In this document: piece after piece, positions 31,395 to 33,021 of the stretch
How positions within the stretch are numbered: position 1 is the stretch's first letter
Layout: the number at the start of each line of letters is the position of its first letter
Assembly (NCBI GenBank): GCA_036897095.1
Contig: JAYMSP010001357.1
Coordinates: 1-33,021 of the forward strand
DNA length: 33,021 bases
From: Plantago elongata
Lineage: Eukaryota; Streptophyta; Magnoliopsida; Lamiales; Plantaginaceae
Direction of reading: 5' to 3'
Notes under the pieces: model-generated
The model's database searches: none
What the model was told of the DNA's origin: nothing
Seen by the model: only the letters and a program-made list of their open reading frames with translations
Position numbers and translations under genes: made by a program

Positions 31395-31938
31395 TCATTG
31401 GGTCATGAGGGACATCATCCGCCTCATCTCTGCGATCTCTCGATCGACACGGGCCTGGTGAGATTAAATTGTACTCTTCAGAGTATCAATCTCATTCTGG
31501 AGAGGAGTCACAATGTTATCGACATCGATATATGTGTAATGACGATCGGTAGATCGTGATGCAGATGACTGGCCAATGGAATAGCTGGCCGCAACATCTA
31601 CTTCTCGACTACCCACACCATAAACTCGATTCCTCTCGTTTGGTGGGTTAACCTCTAAGAATATTTTGTCCTGCTCTTCAATAGTCAACTCCTGATCGGT
31701 CTCCATCCTCTCTGTGATCCTCCTCTCCACTTCAGTCCGCAATATTAATCAAGTGCATATATAAGTTCAACTTATCAAATTCTTAGAATTAATCAAGTAA
31801 ATAAAAGAAACTCAGAAACTGTAAATTAAGAAAGGTTTGTACCACAATCTGCTCTGTTCTCTCGTCCACCCAAATGCCATTCTTCGACTTCCCCTTTCTC
31901 AACCGTTGAAGGAGTGTAACTAACTGGTTAGTCAGTTG
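31395..31938 (-). pseudogene. CACTA element II: transposase-associated ORF relic
   Basis: Paralogue of the relic at 27269-28073. The exon 31938-31843 reads QLTNQLVTLLQRLRKGKSKN then GIWVDERTEQIV and ends at a GT donor. The next exon (from about 31737 down) reads TEVERRITERMETDQELTIE, EQDKIFLEVNPPNERNRVYG, VGS, a variable segment, then NEIDTLKSTI. Two lesions are visible. The acceptor that is CAG in element I reads CGG here, and TAA at 31464-31466 interrupts the coiled-coil tail, which otherwise continues as SHQARVDREIAEMRRMMSLM to a stop at 31395-31397. It is therefore not expected to make full-length protein. Confidence 0.75.
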
Positions 31939-32560
31939 CTGAACAATATTCAAAATGCATAATGATTAATAAATCGAGTGTGACTAATGTAAATGCAAAT
32001 AATAATTTGAAATAGATGTTTAAATATGGAAAAAAAATCATGTAATTAGTCATAAGGAAACTTACCGACATCACAACATCACGCGTCTATTAGTCGTGAC
32101 CCATAATGGTGTATGTCAATCCCCTTACCATCACGCGGCTCGCTAAGCCTGTTATGCTGGTTCTTGTAAGCCTAATCTTATACGTGGACATTATCCCAAT
32201 ACGTGGTCCAACAGGCTCACTCTTCAGCAATGCTAAACTAACATAACTAATACGGGCACGGCTACAAATAGTACCGTAACATTGTACTAACAATAGTACA
32301 TTTATTCTAACCATTGAATCAAATCTTGATTCAATCTCATCCGTTGATTAATTATTATTATTATGGTGGGGGTGTCGCACTGTCGCATAATAACGTCGCA
32401 CTACGTCGCAATATAATAAAATATTTCATAAGGCTAAATTACTTTACATCCTTTATATCTTAAATTTAACAAGATATACCCAACCACAATATCAAACAAT
32501 TTCTACATTTATCAAAAATTCATAAATTACACATTCCATCACAAAGATAAAAAAATTCCG
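31939..32560. other. Probable interior of CACTA II, then AT-rich DNA
   Basis: No further exon of the transposase ORF could be joined. A GTCGCA word recurs four times at about 32375-32410 (GTCGCACTGTCGCATAATAA type). A minus-strand open frame at 32090-32314 has no recognised family. Confidence 0.4.
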
Positions 32561-32563
32561 AAC

Positions 32564-32790
32564 CGGAGCTCCGATGAACTTTCCGGCGAAGTTTAAAGTG
32601 AATTTTCATGATTTTTTCTTTTTTTTCAACGAGCTCCAGCCAAATCTCTCCGGAGCTCCGAAAAGCTGCCCATGACGGCCAACTTGGCTGCCATGGCGAG
32701 CTCTTCCATGGCAGCCACCATGGAAGAAATTGAGTTCTTCCATGGCTGGCCGCCAACTTTCAGCCTCCAATGGCTGCTAGCCATGGAGGT
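32564..32790. repeat. GC-rich island with clustered CCATGG and CGGAGCTCCG palindromes
   Basis: Five CCATGG sites lie at 32691, 32706, 32718, 32740 and 32781. CTTCCATGG (32703-32711) and CCATGGAAG (32718-32726) form a 9-bp perfect inverted repeat. CGGAGCTCCG occurs at about 32566 and 32651. The minus-strand open frame 32520-32756 across it is compositionally driven and not supported as a gene. Confidence 0.7.
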
Positions 32791-33001
32791 CAAAAAGAAA
32801 AAGAAAAAAAAAGTTTTATGTTTTCGGTGATCGGAGTTTAATTTCCGATGATGGAGATCCGGATACTATGACAGTGTTGGTGGTGGTTGGAAGTTTAAAG
32901 AAGAAGAAGATGATATTAAAATGAAAACTTTATATTTAAGAGGTGAGTTTACAATTTTAATGTAATTTATATTTCTGAAATTATTTAAATCATTAAAGTT
33001 T

Positions 33002-33021
33002 TATATATATATATATATATA
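33002..33021. repeat. (TA)n microsatellite at the window edge
   Basis: Alternating TA for 20 bases up to the last base, so its true length is not visible. Confidence 0.95.

Noticed and set aside
32520-32756. Minus-strand 78-codon Trp/Ser/Pro-rich frame
   Set aside because: Caused by the CCATGG-rich island; the residue pattern follows the DNA repeats.

Overview
The window is nuclear DNA from a flowering plant, almost certainly a eudicot. The evidence is long AT-rich intergenic stretches, spliced genes with short T-rich introns, plant-only families (an SKIP17-type F-box protein, a DUF868 protein) and several plant transposon types. The exact lineage cannot be fixed from the sequence.

Left part (1-13135) is gene-bearing. 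It holds the last coding exon of the splicing factor PRP18 (843-1301, +), a 12-exon F-box/LRR gene of the SKIP17 type (2753-6941, +), a two-exon WDR5-type WD40 gene (9324-11707, +), and an intronless DUF868 gene (12185-13135, -) that converges on WDR5. My exon joins keep frame throughout: 515 codons for SKIP17, including one GC-AG intron, and 313 for WDR5. The first intron of SKIP17 and the only intron of WDR5 are largely tandem repeats.

Middle part (13136-20666) is a transposon-rich desert. It has three copies of one short MITE family and a 1.36 kb hAT-type element with 8-bp target duplications and a 38-codon N-terminal scrap of what looks like its transposase. Near 19.5-19.9 kb lie degenerate tandem and dispersed repeats.

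Right part (20667-33021) starts with a two-exon gene for a 79-residue protein with no known function and the ribosomal protein gene RPS18 (22675-24684, +), which has telo-box and Site II promoter motifs. It then turns into transposon territory: a 1.1 kb element with long inverted termini (MULE-like), a 21-bp coding-like minisatellite, and two decayed CACTA (En/Spm) elements whose 3' ends face each other (about 27.3-28.4 kb on + and 30.9-31.9 kb on -). A fourth MITE copy is nested in an older repeat between them.

The five intact genes and the PRP18 fragment are unrelated housekeeping or regulatory genes (splicing, ubiquitin ligase adaptor, chromatin methylation scaffold, translation, unknown). 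I see no operon-like or cluster logic linking them. The most notable observations are the intronic minisatellites, the GC-AG intron, an internal duplication in the PRP18 tail, and the well-resolved transposon anatomy. I found no convincing new multi-gene system.
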